Source of the DNA: Paratrimastix pyriformis
Lineage: Eukaryota; Preaxostyla; Paratrimastigidae
Assembly (NCBI GenBank): GCA_027972325.1
Contig: JAPMOS010000056.1
Coordinates: forward strand, 75,001 to 139,000
Direction of reading: 5' to 3'
DNA: 64,000 nt
Shown: piece after piece, positions 11,230-46,161 of the stretch
How positions within the stretch are numbered: the stretch's first letter is position 1
Layout: each line of letters begins with the position of its first letter
Translations under genes and position numbers: made by a program
Notes under the pieces: generated by a model
What the model saw: the letters and a program-made list of their open reading frames with translations, nothing else
The model's database searches: none
Told to the model about the DNA's origin: nothing

Positions 11230-11628
11230 TACTGTTTCAGCTTCCTCTCCTTTGAACCCCTTTTATCCTACCCCATTCTTCCGTCCCCTGCTATCTTTCC
11301 CATCCCTGATTCCACCCTCCATCATCACACATTTCGGTCGGCCATCCTCTTGACCCCTACAATCCCTCCTCTTACCCATTCTCCCAGGGTACAAGAGCGA
11401 CATCTTCGTATTTTTTTCCCTGCAAAGCCCATTGGCATCAAATCAGGAGACGAAGGAAAAACACCATAAGGACAAAACATCACATCTTTTACATCGAATG
11501 CGTTGAGCCATGGCTGCTGGCCCGGTGGGTACGATCGGAGTGATGAGACTGGTGGTCGGAGTGATGGGAGTGATGGGAGTGATGGGAGTGATGCGAATGA
11601 TGGGACGCGGCGCGTTCGGATTGAGAAG
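11230..11628. other. Spacer between the long ORF and the LINE protease
   Basis: About 400 bp. In one minus-strand frame the segment MPMGFAGKKIRRCRSCTLGE (about 11440-11370) looks coding-like and may be the amino end of the LINE polyprotein before the Cys box. An 8-9 bp tandem repeat (GTGATGGGA units, 11552-11590) sits at its right end and extends into the long ORF. I see no other gene or promoter. Confidence 0.4.
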
Positions 11629-14405
11629 TCATGGGATGGCTTGAGTGGCGTGAGTGAGATGCTTGATGCTCCGGTTGTGGCTGCAGCGGGTGCAACACAG
11701 CGTTCTCGCGGTGGGCTTCCGGTGTCCTCTGAGGAATCCCTGAGTTTCCAGCACCTCTTGAGTCCCCTGCACCGTCGCAGATCGGCTTGCAGCCTGTCCA
11801 CCCGCGGGCATCATCATCAGCATCCTCCCCATCTCCGACTCCGGCTCCTTGCGGGGTGTCGTCGCCTTCCGACTCAGCGGGTGTTCGGCCGTTCTTTTTC
11901 TTGTCGGGGATCCGGCTGTTCTGGGGGAGCCAGTCCTTGTCATCTGCGCCTCCGGAAGTGAGAACACTCCAGTTCTTGCCGCCTCCGTGGCAAGTGGCGG
12001 TGGATTCGCGCCACCAGCAAAGACTCTCCCAATGCCTCTGGAGATAAAGTAGATTTCCGTGTCCTTTCCAGCATATGGAGCGCCACTACAAAAAAACTGT
12101 AAATCCCAATGACAATCAATCGACAGACTTTTGAGTCCAACAAGATCCTTAGGGTCTGCGACCACATAACCGTCATGAAAATCGAGAGCAGCATCCGCGC
12201 TTAGTTTACCAGTATCCACCGCAAATTGTCTGGCTCGAAGCAGCTCGAGGTCACTCCGTCCGGACGCCCAACCGAGGTCGTCCTTCGGGACTTCCCCATC
12301 CAGCTGGCGCCACCGGAGCTCGACCCGTCGCTGTCCATCAATGATCGTAACGGGGTCGAGAACGCGATCGTCGACCGCTCCCCTCACCTCCAGGAACAGC
12401 CGGTTCCTCACAGGAATCAGGGCCACGTTCGACAGCACCACCTCGGTTCTTTGCCACTCGCGCAACACCTCCATTGGTGTCGCCATATCGTTGGAAATGA
12501 ACAGCTTCTTCTCTCCCGCAGATGCTCGCACATTCTCAACAGATGCCCCAGCACCTCGAGCCCACTCTTGAAGTTGTTCCAGTGCTCCAGGCTCAAACCC
12601 AACCGACAGAGTAGTTTCATTGACGAGAGGGAGCTGAGCGAAGTTTCTTGGCAGCGTTCTCATAACTGCCCGGACATCTGGGTGTCGAATTGTTGCCAGT
12701 CTGCGGTTCGCAACAATTGGTCCGTAGAATCCTTTCCCCTTCTTCGTGATTGGTTGATATGCTCCAGACAGTCCCATCAGTCTCTGAGGGGGAGGGGCGG
12801 ACCCATCAGTCCCTGGCTTGATCGTTTTCCCGGTTCCCGCAGGAGGGAGTCCATCGCCAGAACCACTTTGCATCTGCACCCAGCACAACGACCAAAGGGA
12901 ACAAGGAGACCGTGAGTCCACCTCCACTCGATCGCGGTGATGCTGCCCGACATTCCAGCCATGTCTCCCCTTCCCACATAATCTTTGCATAAATTGCTTC
13001 CCCAGCAACATTTTTATGAGGAATCCAGAAGACACACCTTCCTTGAACCGATCCAACACCGTGCATAGTGATGATACACAGACGCGGTGTCGCAGAGAGT
13101 CACTGAACCCTCGAATAGCAGTTTCATAAATAAAAATAACAATAGTTGTTCTCACAGAGCCAATAGCAATCCACTCCAGCCAAGATCTAATGCTGAGACT
13201 CCCCGATTCCATGGAAGCTTCTCCACGTTTCGATATCATTCGGCCAAAGAGTTCCCAACAATTCTCAATAATCATACGTATAATTCCATCAGCCGCCTTC
13301 CAAATCCATTCCTCTTCATCGACCTTCTTGGTCGAGATCTCAGACTGAGCTTCTTGCCCAGCTGAACGGGTCCCAAAATTGGCGACCCATCCCAAACCAA
13401 CCCAGAAGGCAAAAAGGAGGAAAGCGACCGACCGATTCAAAAACAAACGCGTCGAGAGAAACTTGAAGAGTGGCTTATGCCGGGGAGGCCCCGAGACCTC
13501 CATCAAAGCTGGAACCAGCATGCGGCGCATCAACATAAGATCGGCCCACTGGGCTTCGAGGAGGGAAGCAACCTCCGGCGCGCCCAGCGGGGTCTTCCGG
13601 AGGGCAGGTAAATCCAGCCCGAGCTTCTCAGGCTCAGCCAGTGGGTGCCGATAATCGAAGCCCAAGGCAGGATACTTCTTCAAAAGAGCTTGAAGGATAC
13701 TCTTGGCCAAGGGAGCTCTTGTCAGAGCCTCCCTGCCTCTTCCCACCCAGAGCCGAACGCTCTCGGGTACTTCGCCCTGCGCCGCCGGGGCAAAGAGATC
13801 TGCGGGAAGGTCATCCTCAGACGACACGGATTTCTCCGCGTCTTCCTCGGATTCTCCCGGCTCTCCACAGTCAGGTACCCCGCTCGCAGAAGGAGCCGAG
13901 GCTATCGGACCGGGTACAGTGAGTGCGTGTGCATGTGATTGACACAGACCTCGTTGAAAAGGCGGCATTGCCGCCGCTATGATAGCGAGGGCCTTCGACG
14001 GCACCGAAAAGGGGCCGTACTTGAACCAGAAGAAGCCAAACTGGCACTTGGGGGCGCACCCGGCCCAGAAGAGGCCACGGCCCCAGAAGAAGCCGAAGCA
14101 CCAAGAGAGGCGGGCGCCGAAGCAGCAGGAGCAGCAGCCCCTGACTCCTCTCCAGAAACTGAAGAACCAACCATCCCCGCAGCCTCGCCAGTCACAGGCG
14201 CTTGCCCTTGAGGCGCAGGTCCTGCGGGGGCCAATGAACCAGCCGACTCGTCCAGCTCCATGGGTTCCGCAGCTGACGCACCAGGTGCACAAGGCTTCTT
14301 GAGGGCAGCCTTCTTGTGCGTGCGCTGCTTCTTTTCTGCCCCTTTCTCGAGGGCAGCCAGGAGGTGGTCGTCGGCGGCCGAAGACACAGACAGTGGTGTA
14401 GACAT
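11629..14405 (-). CDS. Unrecognised long ORF, possible ORF1 of the LINE
   Basis: The likely start is MSTPLSVSSAADDHLLAALE at 14405, followed by a Lys-rich then Ala/Ser/Pro-rich leader. Near 13990 the reading changes frame into a long open stretch ending at 11629, by splicing or a frameshift. Visible parts are an acidic segment (GEPGESEEDAEKSV), hydrophobic helices around 13390-13080, and a well-ordered alpha/beta-like region (about 12800-12050) with repeated R, E and V patterns. The tail is rich in Thr, Arg and Pro. No known domain is recognised. It lies on the same strand directly upstream of the LINE protein, with a gap of about 400 bp, so it may be that element's ORF1. The lack of introns fits. 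A host gene is the alternative. Confidence 0.45.
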
Positions 14406-14540
14406 GAAAGTGTGCGAAAACCGCAAAGAAAGCGGGAGTAGCGAGCCCTATGCCGGGGGGATATTATCAAAATTTTAATTATCTTTAAAGATGCGGTTTT
14501 GGTGTAAACACGAGAGCAAACTCCATCATGTCCTTCCTGG

Positions 14541-16474
14541 GTGAGGAAGGAGAAAAAGGGGCGGAGCGAAAGGGGGGGCTGGAGGTCCGACATAGGAAGG
14601 ACCTCTGGATTCACCCCCGAGCTGGAGAAGCCAGCCCCAGCCCCAGCCCCAGCCGCCTCGACCCCTGCGTCGCGGCTGGCCGACGACGACGAGAAGGCGA
14701 AGGAGGAGAAGGAGAAGAGGAAGAGGGAGCGGAAGGTGTGGCGGAGGGAGTTACAGCAGAAGCAGAAGGCGGAAAAGATCCAGATGGAGAGGGAGGAGAG
14801 AGAGCCCGCTCCTCCCCCTTCCGCGCCTCCCGCGCCTCCCGCACCTCCGCCCGCCAGTGTCCATCCCGCTCCGGCGCCCCCGCCCGCCACCGCGCCTCCC
14901 GCGCCCGTTCTCGCTGCTCATCCCGCTCCAGCTCCAGCTCTCGCGCCTCCTGCGCCTTCCGCGCCCACGCCCAGTCCTCCCGCTCCCGCTTCTGTGCCTC
15001 CCGCCCCTCCCGCCCCTCCCGCCCCTCCCGCCCCTCCCGCCCCTCCCGCCCCTCCCGCCCCTCCCGCCCTCCCGCCCCTCCCGCCCCTTCCGCGCCCGCG
15101 CGTCCTGCCTCTCTCAGAGACCAGCCGAGCGGCGGTGATTCCGGGAGCAGCCGGAGCAGCAGCATGAGAAGCAGCAGAAGCAGAAGCAGAAGCAGAAGCA
15201 GAAGCAGAAGCAGGGACCCCGCGGAGAAGACGAACGGAGTGAAGAGAAAGACGAAGGCCGAACGGCGGGCCGTAAAGGTCTTGACACATCCACTCCATCC
15301 CCTCCTTCCCCTCCCTCCTTGCTGGCATCAGTGGGTGGTGTCCATCTTGCCTGAGCGGCGGGCCGTGGCCGGTTCTCCGTGTTGGTTCCGGCAACAGGTT
15401 CAGATTGCTTGCGCCTTGGCGCCGAGGCCCGACGCTCCTCGATAATCCACAGGTTCTTCCCTCCGTGGGGTGCTGGCTTTCCACCCACTACACACCTTTC
15501 TCAACTCTCCTGCCCACCCACAGAACACTCTCAGGGAATTTGGCCGCACCCATCCCATGTTCGAGCTGCTGAGCACGACCAGCATCGAGGCCTGCATCGG
15601 CGAGGCCGAGACCTGTCTCAGGGCCTTGGCGGGGCCCCACGCGGCAGCTGTTGGGGCGCACGTCACCATCGGAGACCTCCTCGATCTCATGGTTCGCCTC
15701 CCCTCCGTTCCCTCCCCCGGACGGTGTCCTTTTTCTCTCGTGTCGGCGGTCCCAAAAATTATGGGACAAACCCATAATTTTTCGGATGGTCCGCGTCCCA
15801 TAATAACCGGCGGTGCGGTGCGGGTGGTGATTGCGGTCCCCAGTCGCTGCTGAGGCGGCTGGAGATTGTCACGTACAGGACCCGGAAAGGGCGCGTGCCC
15901 AGCCCAGCCGCCCTTCTGCTCGACCTGCTGGCAGCTTCGGACCTCAGCAAGGAGAGGTACCTCACCTTCCAGGCGTTCATTGAGGGCCCGTTCGCGAGGT
16001 CTGCGCGGGTCAATCGCCCAAAAACCCACCGACATTGACCCGACTCCGAACCTTCGTGAAGTTCAAGCACCTGTTTCCTGATGCTAACTCGTTCATTTTT
16101 ACCTGACAGGGCGCTCGAGGCCGCCTGTGGCGCCGCCAGCGCTGGGGCCTTGCGGGCCCTCTGGGACCGCCTTGGGGTGGCATTCCCTACCTGGTCCTGA
16201 CCCGAATCGACCAGGCCGTGCGAACAGTCAGCTTGATCTTCGAACAAGGCGCCGCCCCCGCCCCCACCCAGGTGCGTATTCCCACCCCTCTTGAATGTTG
16301 TCATCCTCCTCATTGTCATTCAATCATCGTCATCTAACTATCATCATCATCATCGTCATCTAACTATCATCATCATTCAATCATCCAATCATCCAATCAT
16401 CCAATCATCCAATCATCCAATCATCCAATCATCCAATCATCCAATCATCCAATCATCCAATCATCCAATCATCC

Positions 16475-16566
<92 letters not shown>

Positions 16567-16573
16567 CAGTCAT

Positions 16574-16641
<68 letters not shown>

Positions 16642-18061
16642 ATTTGTCACCCAAACTGTCGCGCAGCAGACGTCGAGGGAGCATAACCTCGAGACGCACG
16701 CGCCCCAGCACACCGACGAGCGGCCTCTCCCCGTTCCCGTTCCCATTTACCCCGCCGTACCGCCCACTGCAGCGATCCGCGGCGGTGTGTCCGGTCCTCT
16801 TCCCATCATTTTCACGGGCGCGCGCACGGCATTGAGCCACGCGACTTCGGGTCGTCCCGAAGCCCCGCCCCCCGGGCCGATCTCTCATGCTCCCGTTTCG
16901 ACTGTTGTTCCAACTGCCGCATCTCCCATCCCCGCTCCCCCCGCTCCCCCGCCCGTCCATTCGCCAACCCCGCCGCCCACCGCCACCGCCCACCTCGCTC
17001 CTCATGCACCTCCCGCCCCCGCCCCCACTTCCGTTCCCATTCCGAGTCCCCCTCTCCCGCTCGTCGCTTCTCCCGCCCTCGCTCCCGCCCCGCCTCCAGC
17101 TGGCCCCCGCACCTCCCCGGCCGTCCACGACCTTCAGCCAAACCCAGTTTCACCACCCGGGCCGACACGCATCTCCCATTTCACGACCTCCACGCCGCTT
17201 CCTGCTCCGCTCCCCCCGCCGCTGCCACCTCTACCACCACCACCACCATCATCGTCGTCGTCGTCGTCGTCGTCGTCGTCCCCGCCGCTACCACCACCTC
17301 CGCCACCACCACCACCTCCGCCGCCACCACCACCTCCGCCGCCACCACCACCACCATCAGCATCATCTTCGCCACCACCTCCGCCTCCACCACCACCACC
17401 TCCTCCTCCGCCCCAATCGCTCCCCCCAGTGTCCGCTGTCCCCGTTTCTGCATCCGCCCAGCCAGCCGACCCTCGAATCAACCCCGACGGCCTCCCGCCA
17501 AACGATCCGCCCCGATCCACGGCGGCACCATCGCCGTTGGCTGCCACAGCTGTGCGGCTTCCCCCCAGCATCCGCATCCGCATCCGCACCAATGACGATC
17601 CCCCGAGTCCCCGAGTCACTCCGTCGGCCTTCCCGCAGGCAAGCAGCATCGCAGCCGTCGCGGCCACCGCCAGCACGGCACTCGATTGGCGTTCGGTACT
17701 CGAGCATCAGGCGCTGTCCTCTTCGTCTTCCGCCCATGCGGCTCCAACCCCCGCCCCGCATGGTATGCATCCCCCCGGCCCGGTTGGGGTCGATCACCCC
17801 GCCTCCCATGGTCTCCAGAACCCCGTCGCCACAACTGCGCCACAGCCACCCGGACAACACCAGTGGCAATTGCGTCCAGAGAGCCTTGCTACCACACCCC
17901 CACCCGCGGCCGTACCCGCACCACCACAACAGCCCGGACAACGGCAGTGGCAGTGGCAGCCAGACGCTGCCGCCGCACCCGGCGGCGCAGCTCGGGTCCC
18001 GCCCCCGGCGCCCGCTCGCCCGCCCGTCTCAGGGAAACGCCCCTGGGGTACTCGCCGATAA
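14541..18061 (+). CDS. Proline-rich protein with charged coiled-coil start, multi-exon
   Basis: Coding-like blocks run left to right. A basic/acidic helix (RKRERKVWRRELQQKQKAEK, about 14710-14790) precedes an Ala/Pro repeat. An ordered helical exon (about 15540-15690, with IEACIGEAETCLRALAG) is spliced to another (about 15853-16000, LLRRLEIVTYRTRKGRVPS). A CAT-repeat intron follows (16277-16665). A long final exon (about 16666-18061) is Pro-rich, ends in Gln/Trp-rich segments and has the stop at 18061. Donors fit the local GTTCG/GTCTG style, for example after GGCCCGTTCGCGAG at about 16000. The start and the exons between 15170 and 15540 are unclear, because three frames there encode simple repeats. 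No family is recognised. The Pro-rich end could bind SH3, WW or profilin-type partners. Confidence 0.6.
15001..15080 (+). repeat. CCCGCCCCT nonamer array
   Basis: About eight tandem copies of a 9-bp unit encode Ala-Pro-Pro or Arg-Pro-Ser depending on frame. It lies in the first, low-complexity part of the proline-rich gene. Confidence 0.9.
15158..15217 (+). repeat. AGAAGC hexamer array
   Basis: Nine to ten AGAAGC/AGCAGA hexamers give Arg-Ser dipeptides in one frame and Gln-Lys in another. If the RS frame is used, this would be a short RS domain in the proline-rich gene. The frame is not settled. Confidence 0.85.
16376..16643 (+). repeat. CATCCAAT octamer array followed by (CAT)n
   Basis: About 100 bp of an 8-bp CATCCAAT unit run into about 160 bp of (CAT)n with one short interruption near 16565. 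The array sits in an intron of the proline-rich gene, between GTGCGT at 16271 and an acceptor near 16665. Confidence 0.95.
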
Positions 18062-18498
18062 GGTGGGTGGGATGGGCGCAGGAGAAATGACACGACGACT
18101 GTTGATGGTGTCTCTTCATCTTCTTGTAAAGATGGTCGTCCGATGATCACGAAGAAGAAGGCGGAGCATAGATGAGGACCCCCTTGATGCGGTCTTTGTT
18201 CAGCAGAGGGGAGCTGGTGGTGTGCGCTGGAGCCTGTTCGATTTGGAGTCTCGAGGCAGACAGACAGCCGCAGGATACGAGAGGCTGCATGAGGTGGACC
18301 AAGGTCTTGTGTGGAGGGGCAACCGCGGGGGTACACCACGCGGTCGGAGCTCATTCCCCCTCGAATCATCCTCCTCGATGATTTGTTCTTGCCATGGGGA
18401 GGTGTCAAGAAGGTCACACACTTCCCTGGAACACGGGAATGAGACAACACGCAGATCCCCCGCGCTTCACTGATGTTCACTGTTGCTGTGATTGGGTA
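18062..18498. other. Gap with no clear gene
   Basis: About 440 bp between the proline-rich gene and the minus-strand unknown gene. One minus-strand frame (18421-18200) is open but shows no family resemblance. I see no repeat or RNA gene. Confidence 0.5.
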
Positions 18499-19003
18499 CT
18501 ACCAGGAGTGAATAAGCCGGTGGAAAAGGAACTTCAGACATGAGCCGAGAAAATCGGTAATCAAGCGGGTTCCATTCGGTGGTGGGAGAGAGGGCACTCG
18601 AGCATTCAATGGGGCCACATAGAGATGGAGAGTTGACTTGAAGAGCGCATACTCATGGAACTGTCCAGGGGTATTCTTCGATGGAGCCAATAAACAATGA
18701 AAATTGTTCGAGCTTCGGAATTGATAAAACAGGTGCATTTGACGGGTGGTCAAGTGATTCCATTCAGCGACTTCCTGTTGTCGGCGGGCACTCTTTTCTT
18801 GAATTGCTTCGGCGAGTTGACTCTTAAACACATCGAAGAATTTTCGCGAGGACTCAACGGACCGGAAGTACTCTGCGAAGAGTAGTCAGCAATTCCTGGA
18901 GGAGTTCATCATTCCACCACTCTGTGTGCGCTTGTTTCATCATTAAATAAGTTGGGAGAACCATTGTCTGAGAGAGGGTAATGTGGAAAAAGCGAGTGTC
19001 CAT
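18499..19003 (-). CDS. Small unknown protein, two exons
   Basis: The start MDTRFFHITLSQTM at 19003 opens a frame that continues to a 40-bp intron with a GTCCG donor (about 18857-18818) and a TTTAAG acceptor. The next exon, in phase, reads SQLAEAIQEKSARRQQEVAE and goes on to a stop at 18499. The product is about 155 residues: an amphipathic amino end, a charged helix, then an aromatic-rich segment (HLFYQFRSSNNFHCLL). No signal peptide or known domain is recognised. The start is only 59 bp from the CRIPT start on the other strand, like two other head-to-head pairs in the window, which supports it as a real gene. The intron is inferred. Confidence 0.45.
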
Positions 19004-19062
19004 CAGCTGTCGTGCGCGGCCATGAAAAATACAGTCTGAAGCACCTTTTGGTTGAATCTCCA
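19004..19062. promoter_or_regulatory. 59-bp head-to-head promoter (unknown gene / CRIPT)
   Basis: The whole space between the two divergent start codons is 59 bp, so both core promoters and leaders must fit or overlap coding DNA. No TATA box is seen. Confidence 0.5.
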
Positions 19063-20823
<1,761 letters not shown>

Positions 20824-20886
20824 TTCTGGAGAATAGTATACAGAACCCGGAGGATGAACCAACAATCTCTTTAAATTAACCCTCGG
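20824..20886. promoter_or_regulatory. 63-bp head-to-head promoter (epimerase / ADPRH-like)
   Basis: Only 63 bp separate the two divergent ATGs. An AT-rich patch (TTTAAATTAA near 20870) is the one compositional feature. No shared motif with the other two short divergent promoters is convincing by eye. Confidence 0.5.
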
Positions 20887-26043
<5,157 letters not shown>

Positions 26044-26734
26044 CCGCGGATCGAACGCCATCACGGAAGAACAAGATCGCCTGGCCGTCTGGCTGTCTTG
26101 ACCCGCGGGGGGCAACACCACGAACAAAGCGACCGGCCGTGGCTGTCATTGACCGCGGGGGACACCACGACGGAACAGCTAGACTCCGCCGAAGTCCTCG
26201 AGGTCATTCGGCACAGTGCCCCCCCCCCCACACATCGGACTGTGGAAGGCGCGGGCTGACGCGAAGGCGGATGTATATTAATTTCTCTTCGCCTTTGCAT
26301 TCCCCGCAAAGACCCACCTGCATGCGAGCACTCGGCAGCAGAGGGAGTGGAAGCCGGTCCAGCAACAAGCCGATGCCAGTGCGCCGCTTGGCGGGAAGAA
26401 CAGCCCGGCGGCTCAGCGCAGGTTCATCCAGCAGGGGGGGGGACGTTGCGGAAGTGACCCTCCCTCCCACCCCCGCCCTCCCTCCCTCCCTCCCTCCCTC
26501 CCGAACCAGTCCTGTCTCACAACCATCTCCAACAGCACAAAGGAAATCGCATTGTTTTGGCCTGCCCCCGCAAAGACTGGCCCCTGAGACCCGCCAAATG
26601 AAAAGAAACGGGGCCTGAAACAGAGGGGAACCCCCTCCTCGGCGTGCGATCGAAACGGACGGGTTGAGCGCATTACTCTCCCACCAGGCCCTGTGGGCCC
26701 GTGAAACACAATGGAGTGGACACAAGGGGGACAC
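26044..26734. other. Convergent gap between the ADPRH-like gene and METTL5
   Basis: About 690 bp. It holds the repeats above, a minus-orientation copy of the dispersed hairpin repeat (about 26245-26330, core AGGCGAAGAGAAA on the minus strand), and a CTCC/CCCT-rich stretch (26458-26505). No gene is recognised. Confidence 0.6.
26245..26330 (-). repeat. Dispersed hairpin-like short repeat, copy C
   Basis: On the minus strand it reads GCAAAGGCGAAGAGAAAT, then CCGCCTTCGCGTC. This matches the core of copies A and B but not their CATGCTGTGTATTTGC flank. Confidence 0.6.
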
Positions 26735-27118
26735 TCACCTCCGCCCGCCGCGTCCCCGGCCACCCGCCGTCTGCCTCGCGCCACCCCGCCCGCCCCGGCC
26801 CCCGCGCCCGCCCCGGCCCCCAGGCCCCGCCCGCCCCTTGCCGCCCTCCGCATGCGGCTGCTCCTCCGGCTCGGCGGCGGGCAACCCGGCCAGGGCGCGA
26901 GTGGACCGGTGGCGGACATCAACCCGAAGCAGATCCACGTCAATATCCATTGTGTCGTGGGTGTGGAATTCGTACATGGCGGGGATGTTGTAGCGGAAGG
27001 TGCCCACGATGGTCGCCTCGAAGCCCCACGAGCGGCATTTGCGCAGGACGTGCTGTGACCCGGCGTGGTGCGTGGACGGAACGGGACGGGAGGATTGCGC
27101 GCGGGGGTGGGTGGTGGT

Positions 27119-27149
<31 letters not shown>

Positions 27150-28259
27150 TGAGTGCGTGGTGCAGATGGCCCGCTGGAGAGCGTGGATGTGGTCTGTGTG
27201 TGCGTGTGTGTGTGTGGGGGGGTCAGGTGTAGGGCATGGGGGCAGTATGTGGGTGACAGACATCGCGTGTTGAACTCTTGAAGAGCGAGTAAACAGCCCC
27301 CTTGCAATGCTGGCGAGGAGGAGGAGGAGGAGGAGGAGGAGGAGGAGGAGGGGGTGGGGTGTGGTGGGGGGTGGGGGGGGGGGGGGGGGAACGAGAGAAG
27401 GCGGGTCAGTTTGGAAGGGTGGTGGCCACACACACGTGTCAGGGGGGGCAGGAGAGAAAGGGACAGACTTCAATGCCCCGGAGCAGGAAATCGAGGTCGG
27501 CGCCTGAAGAATGATGGAGGGTGCGGACAGGTGAAAAATCCCGTTCACCTCACCAGGCGTCTCACCACCCTGGGGGGGGGGGGGGGGGGGAAGACCAGAC
27601 CCTTTCGTCGGGTGCCAAATGGCGGGTTCATGATGACCGTGTCAAACTTACTCGTCAAGACAAACGTCCCCTGGCCGCTGGGCGGGCACCGGTCGGCCTC
27701 GGCCGTGGCGGGGTCCCCAAGGGTCGCGACGATCACCTCGGGGGCAGGTCGACTCGCACTGATGCCTGCGCTCGAATCCAGGATGTCTGCACAAAGCAGA
27801 TCCTGTTTTTTTGGTTGTGGTCGGGTGAGTCACTGAATTCACGTGGGGGTGAGACAGCCGGACCATGTTCTCGACATCCATTTCTTCCATGTTGGCTCGG
27901 GCCACATCCAGAATGCCTCGATCGACGTCAATACCAAGAGCATAGCTACAAATGAATGATCGAAACCGCAGCGAGGAGAAGACGCGCAGACTCGGCACCA
28001 AGAAGGCATGCCCCGATCCCCAGGTGCCCCCCGCCTGTCCCGAGGTCCAAAACAGATTTGCCCTCAATGTCTCCGAAAACTTCGTTGATTTGAAAGAGAA
28101 ATTGAGCGGCAATATGGCCGGGAGTTGGCTGAAATGGGAAGTGGTGAGCCGGAAAATCTGCCCCAAAAGACTCCCACTGACATATTGCTCCAGGTGTACG
28201 TTGGGAGTTGGGAAAACAGTCAGGTGCTGGAGGCGATCCTCGAGCTGGCGAAGTTTCAT
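26735..28259 (-). CDS. METTL5: METTL5-type 18S rRNA adenine-N6 methyltransferase, seven exons
   Basis: Exons on the minus strand are 28259-28182, 28128-27992, 27945-27864, 27802-27601, 27503-27469, 27300-27262 and 27052-26735. All phases join to give 296 residues. METTL5 with TRMT112 methylates one adenine of 18S rRNA. Conserved parts are MKLRQLEDRL, HLEQY-PTPGHIAA, the SAM loop VLDLGTGGGHLGIG, GIDVDRGILDVA, the catalytic FDTVIMNPPFGT, ADLDFLL, GAVYSLFKSSTR and the end MYEFHTHDTMDIDVDLLRV. An extra loop precedes NPPF, and an Arg-Gly-Gly-rich tail of roughly 60 residues follows the normal end (human METTL5 is 209 residues). The TGA at 26735 overlaps a GTGAGT that could be a donor, so the tail may be longer. 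Confidence 0.95.
27113..27225 (-). repeat. C-run/(CA)n compound tracts (sense of METTL5)
   Basis: Two (GT)n-(G)n tracts on the plus strand read (C)n(CA)n on the METTL5 strand, inside the intron before the last exon. Further C-runs on the same sense strand lie at 27375-27389 and 27571-27590. Confidence 0.9.
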
Positions 28260-28328
28260 AGGGAATGAAAGAAAAAGCGGCTTATCCCGGTTTGGCAGCC
28301 GCTCCACCAGGCTCTTCAAAATTCAAGC
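28260..28328. promoter_or_regulatory. 69-bp head-to-head promoter (METTL5 / kinesin)
   Basis: The start codons of METTL5 (28259, minus) and the kinesin (28329, plus) are 69 bp apart. No TATA is seen. A purine-rich patch (GAATGAAAGAAAAAG) lies beside METTL5. Confidence 0.5.
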
Positions 28329-45282
<16,954 letters not shown>

Positions 45283-46161
45283 ACAACAGCACAAACACGC
45301 TTTTCCCCTTTCTTTTCCCCATTCCTCCCTCATCCCACTCGGTTGTTAGGCATTATTGTGTTGTTTCCCCCTCCCGAAATCTGCCATCAATCATTTTTCC
45401 CCCCATGGGACACCCATCCCCCCCCCCCCTGGTGGTCTCATGCCGTTTTTTTTTTCTTCCCCTTCTCGCCTCTCTCTCGTCTAACTTCCACTCCGCCCCG
45501 GCGGATGCGATCGCTCGAGTGCCTGCAGATGGTGAGCCCCCCCCCCCCCCCCCGTTCTTGTCTTCCTCTCGTCGTCGCCCGGAGGGGGACAGGGGTGAGT
45601 CGGATGCCTTGAGGTATCTACCACCCCTTCCCCCTCCCCCTTCCCTCCTCTCCCCCAAAACCCTGCAACCTCATCCGTTTTCTTTGTCGTGAATGCTCGG
45701 CGATACGTACTCCCCTTCCCCCCTCCCCCTCCCCTCATTCCTCCTCTCTTCTCCAGACACCCCGGGGTTGTGTCTTTGTCTTGTGCTTTTCGTGTTTTCC
45801 TCCGTTGATCATGTTTTTTTTTTCTCTTCTGGACGAATCAGGTGCTGATTTGTCAGCTTTCTGGCACCAGAGGGTCGAGTGTTCAGTCTGCTGGCAGGTC
45901 TTGTCAGCATCACCAAAGTGTGTTTGTGTGGTGCGTGGTGGTGCTTCTGTGCCGCCTCAGGGCGTGGAGCCTGTGTGCCATGGACCCCGAGGGCGCACCG
46001 CCGGTTCCGTGAGATAATCACGCGATCCACGGGCGCCTACGTGCCTGAATTCATGGCGGCTTTCGTCTCCAGCCCCACAGGCCCCAAGAGTGAGTTTACA
46101 TCATCCATGTCAAACGGCACATCTCTGGGGGTGCTCGAGATCTTGTTGTCAAACAATTGGG
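45283..46161. other. Gap between the kinesin and the first F-box-Rho gene
   Basis: About 880 bp. It is pyrimidine-rich with two C-runs (45418-45429 and 45538-45554). One plus-strand frame (45879-46208) contains FREIITRSTGAYVPEFMAAF, which looks coding-like but matches no family I know and does not join clearly to a neighbour. The promoter of the F-box-Rho gene should lie at the right end. Confidence 0.5.

Larger units (their letters stand above)
4740..11230 (-). mobile_element. Decayed LINE (non-LTR retrotransposon), APE/RNase H type
   Basis: Reading leftward on the minus strand, the domains are a USP-like cysteine protease, an APE-type endonuclease, a LINE reverse transcriptase, an RNase H, a CCHC finger and a methyltransferase-like tail. 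The order APE-RT-RNaseH-CCHC is that of I/Tad/L1-clade elements. The two outer domains are unusual for such elements. The reading is split over several frames with internal stops, so this copy is not active as it stands, although single stretches up to about 640 codons remain open. No poly-A or short tandem tail is obvious at the left end, where a GC-rich segment (about 4740-4850) marks the limit I can follow. The right limit may extend to 14405 if the adjoining long ORF is its ORF1. Confidence 0.82.

Noticed and set aside
12990-13390. Membrane protein inside the long minus-strand ORF
   Set aside because: Hydrophobic stretches there (FLLFAFWVGLGWV) are not matched by a known membrane family. 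They may be out-of-frame or intronic, so no membrane call is made.
14541-15215. SR-protein splicing factor
   Set aside because: The Arg-Ser run depends on choosing one of three frames through a hexamer repeat, and no RNA-recognition motif is present.
16376-16480. CRISPR-like regular array
   Set aside because: The spacing is an 8-bp tandem repeat with no distinct spacers, and the genome is eukaryotic.
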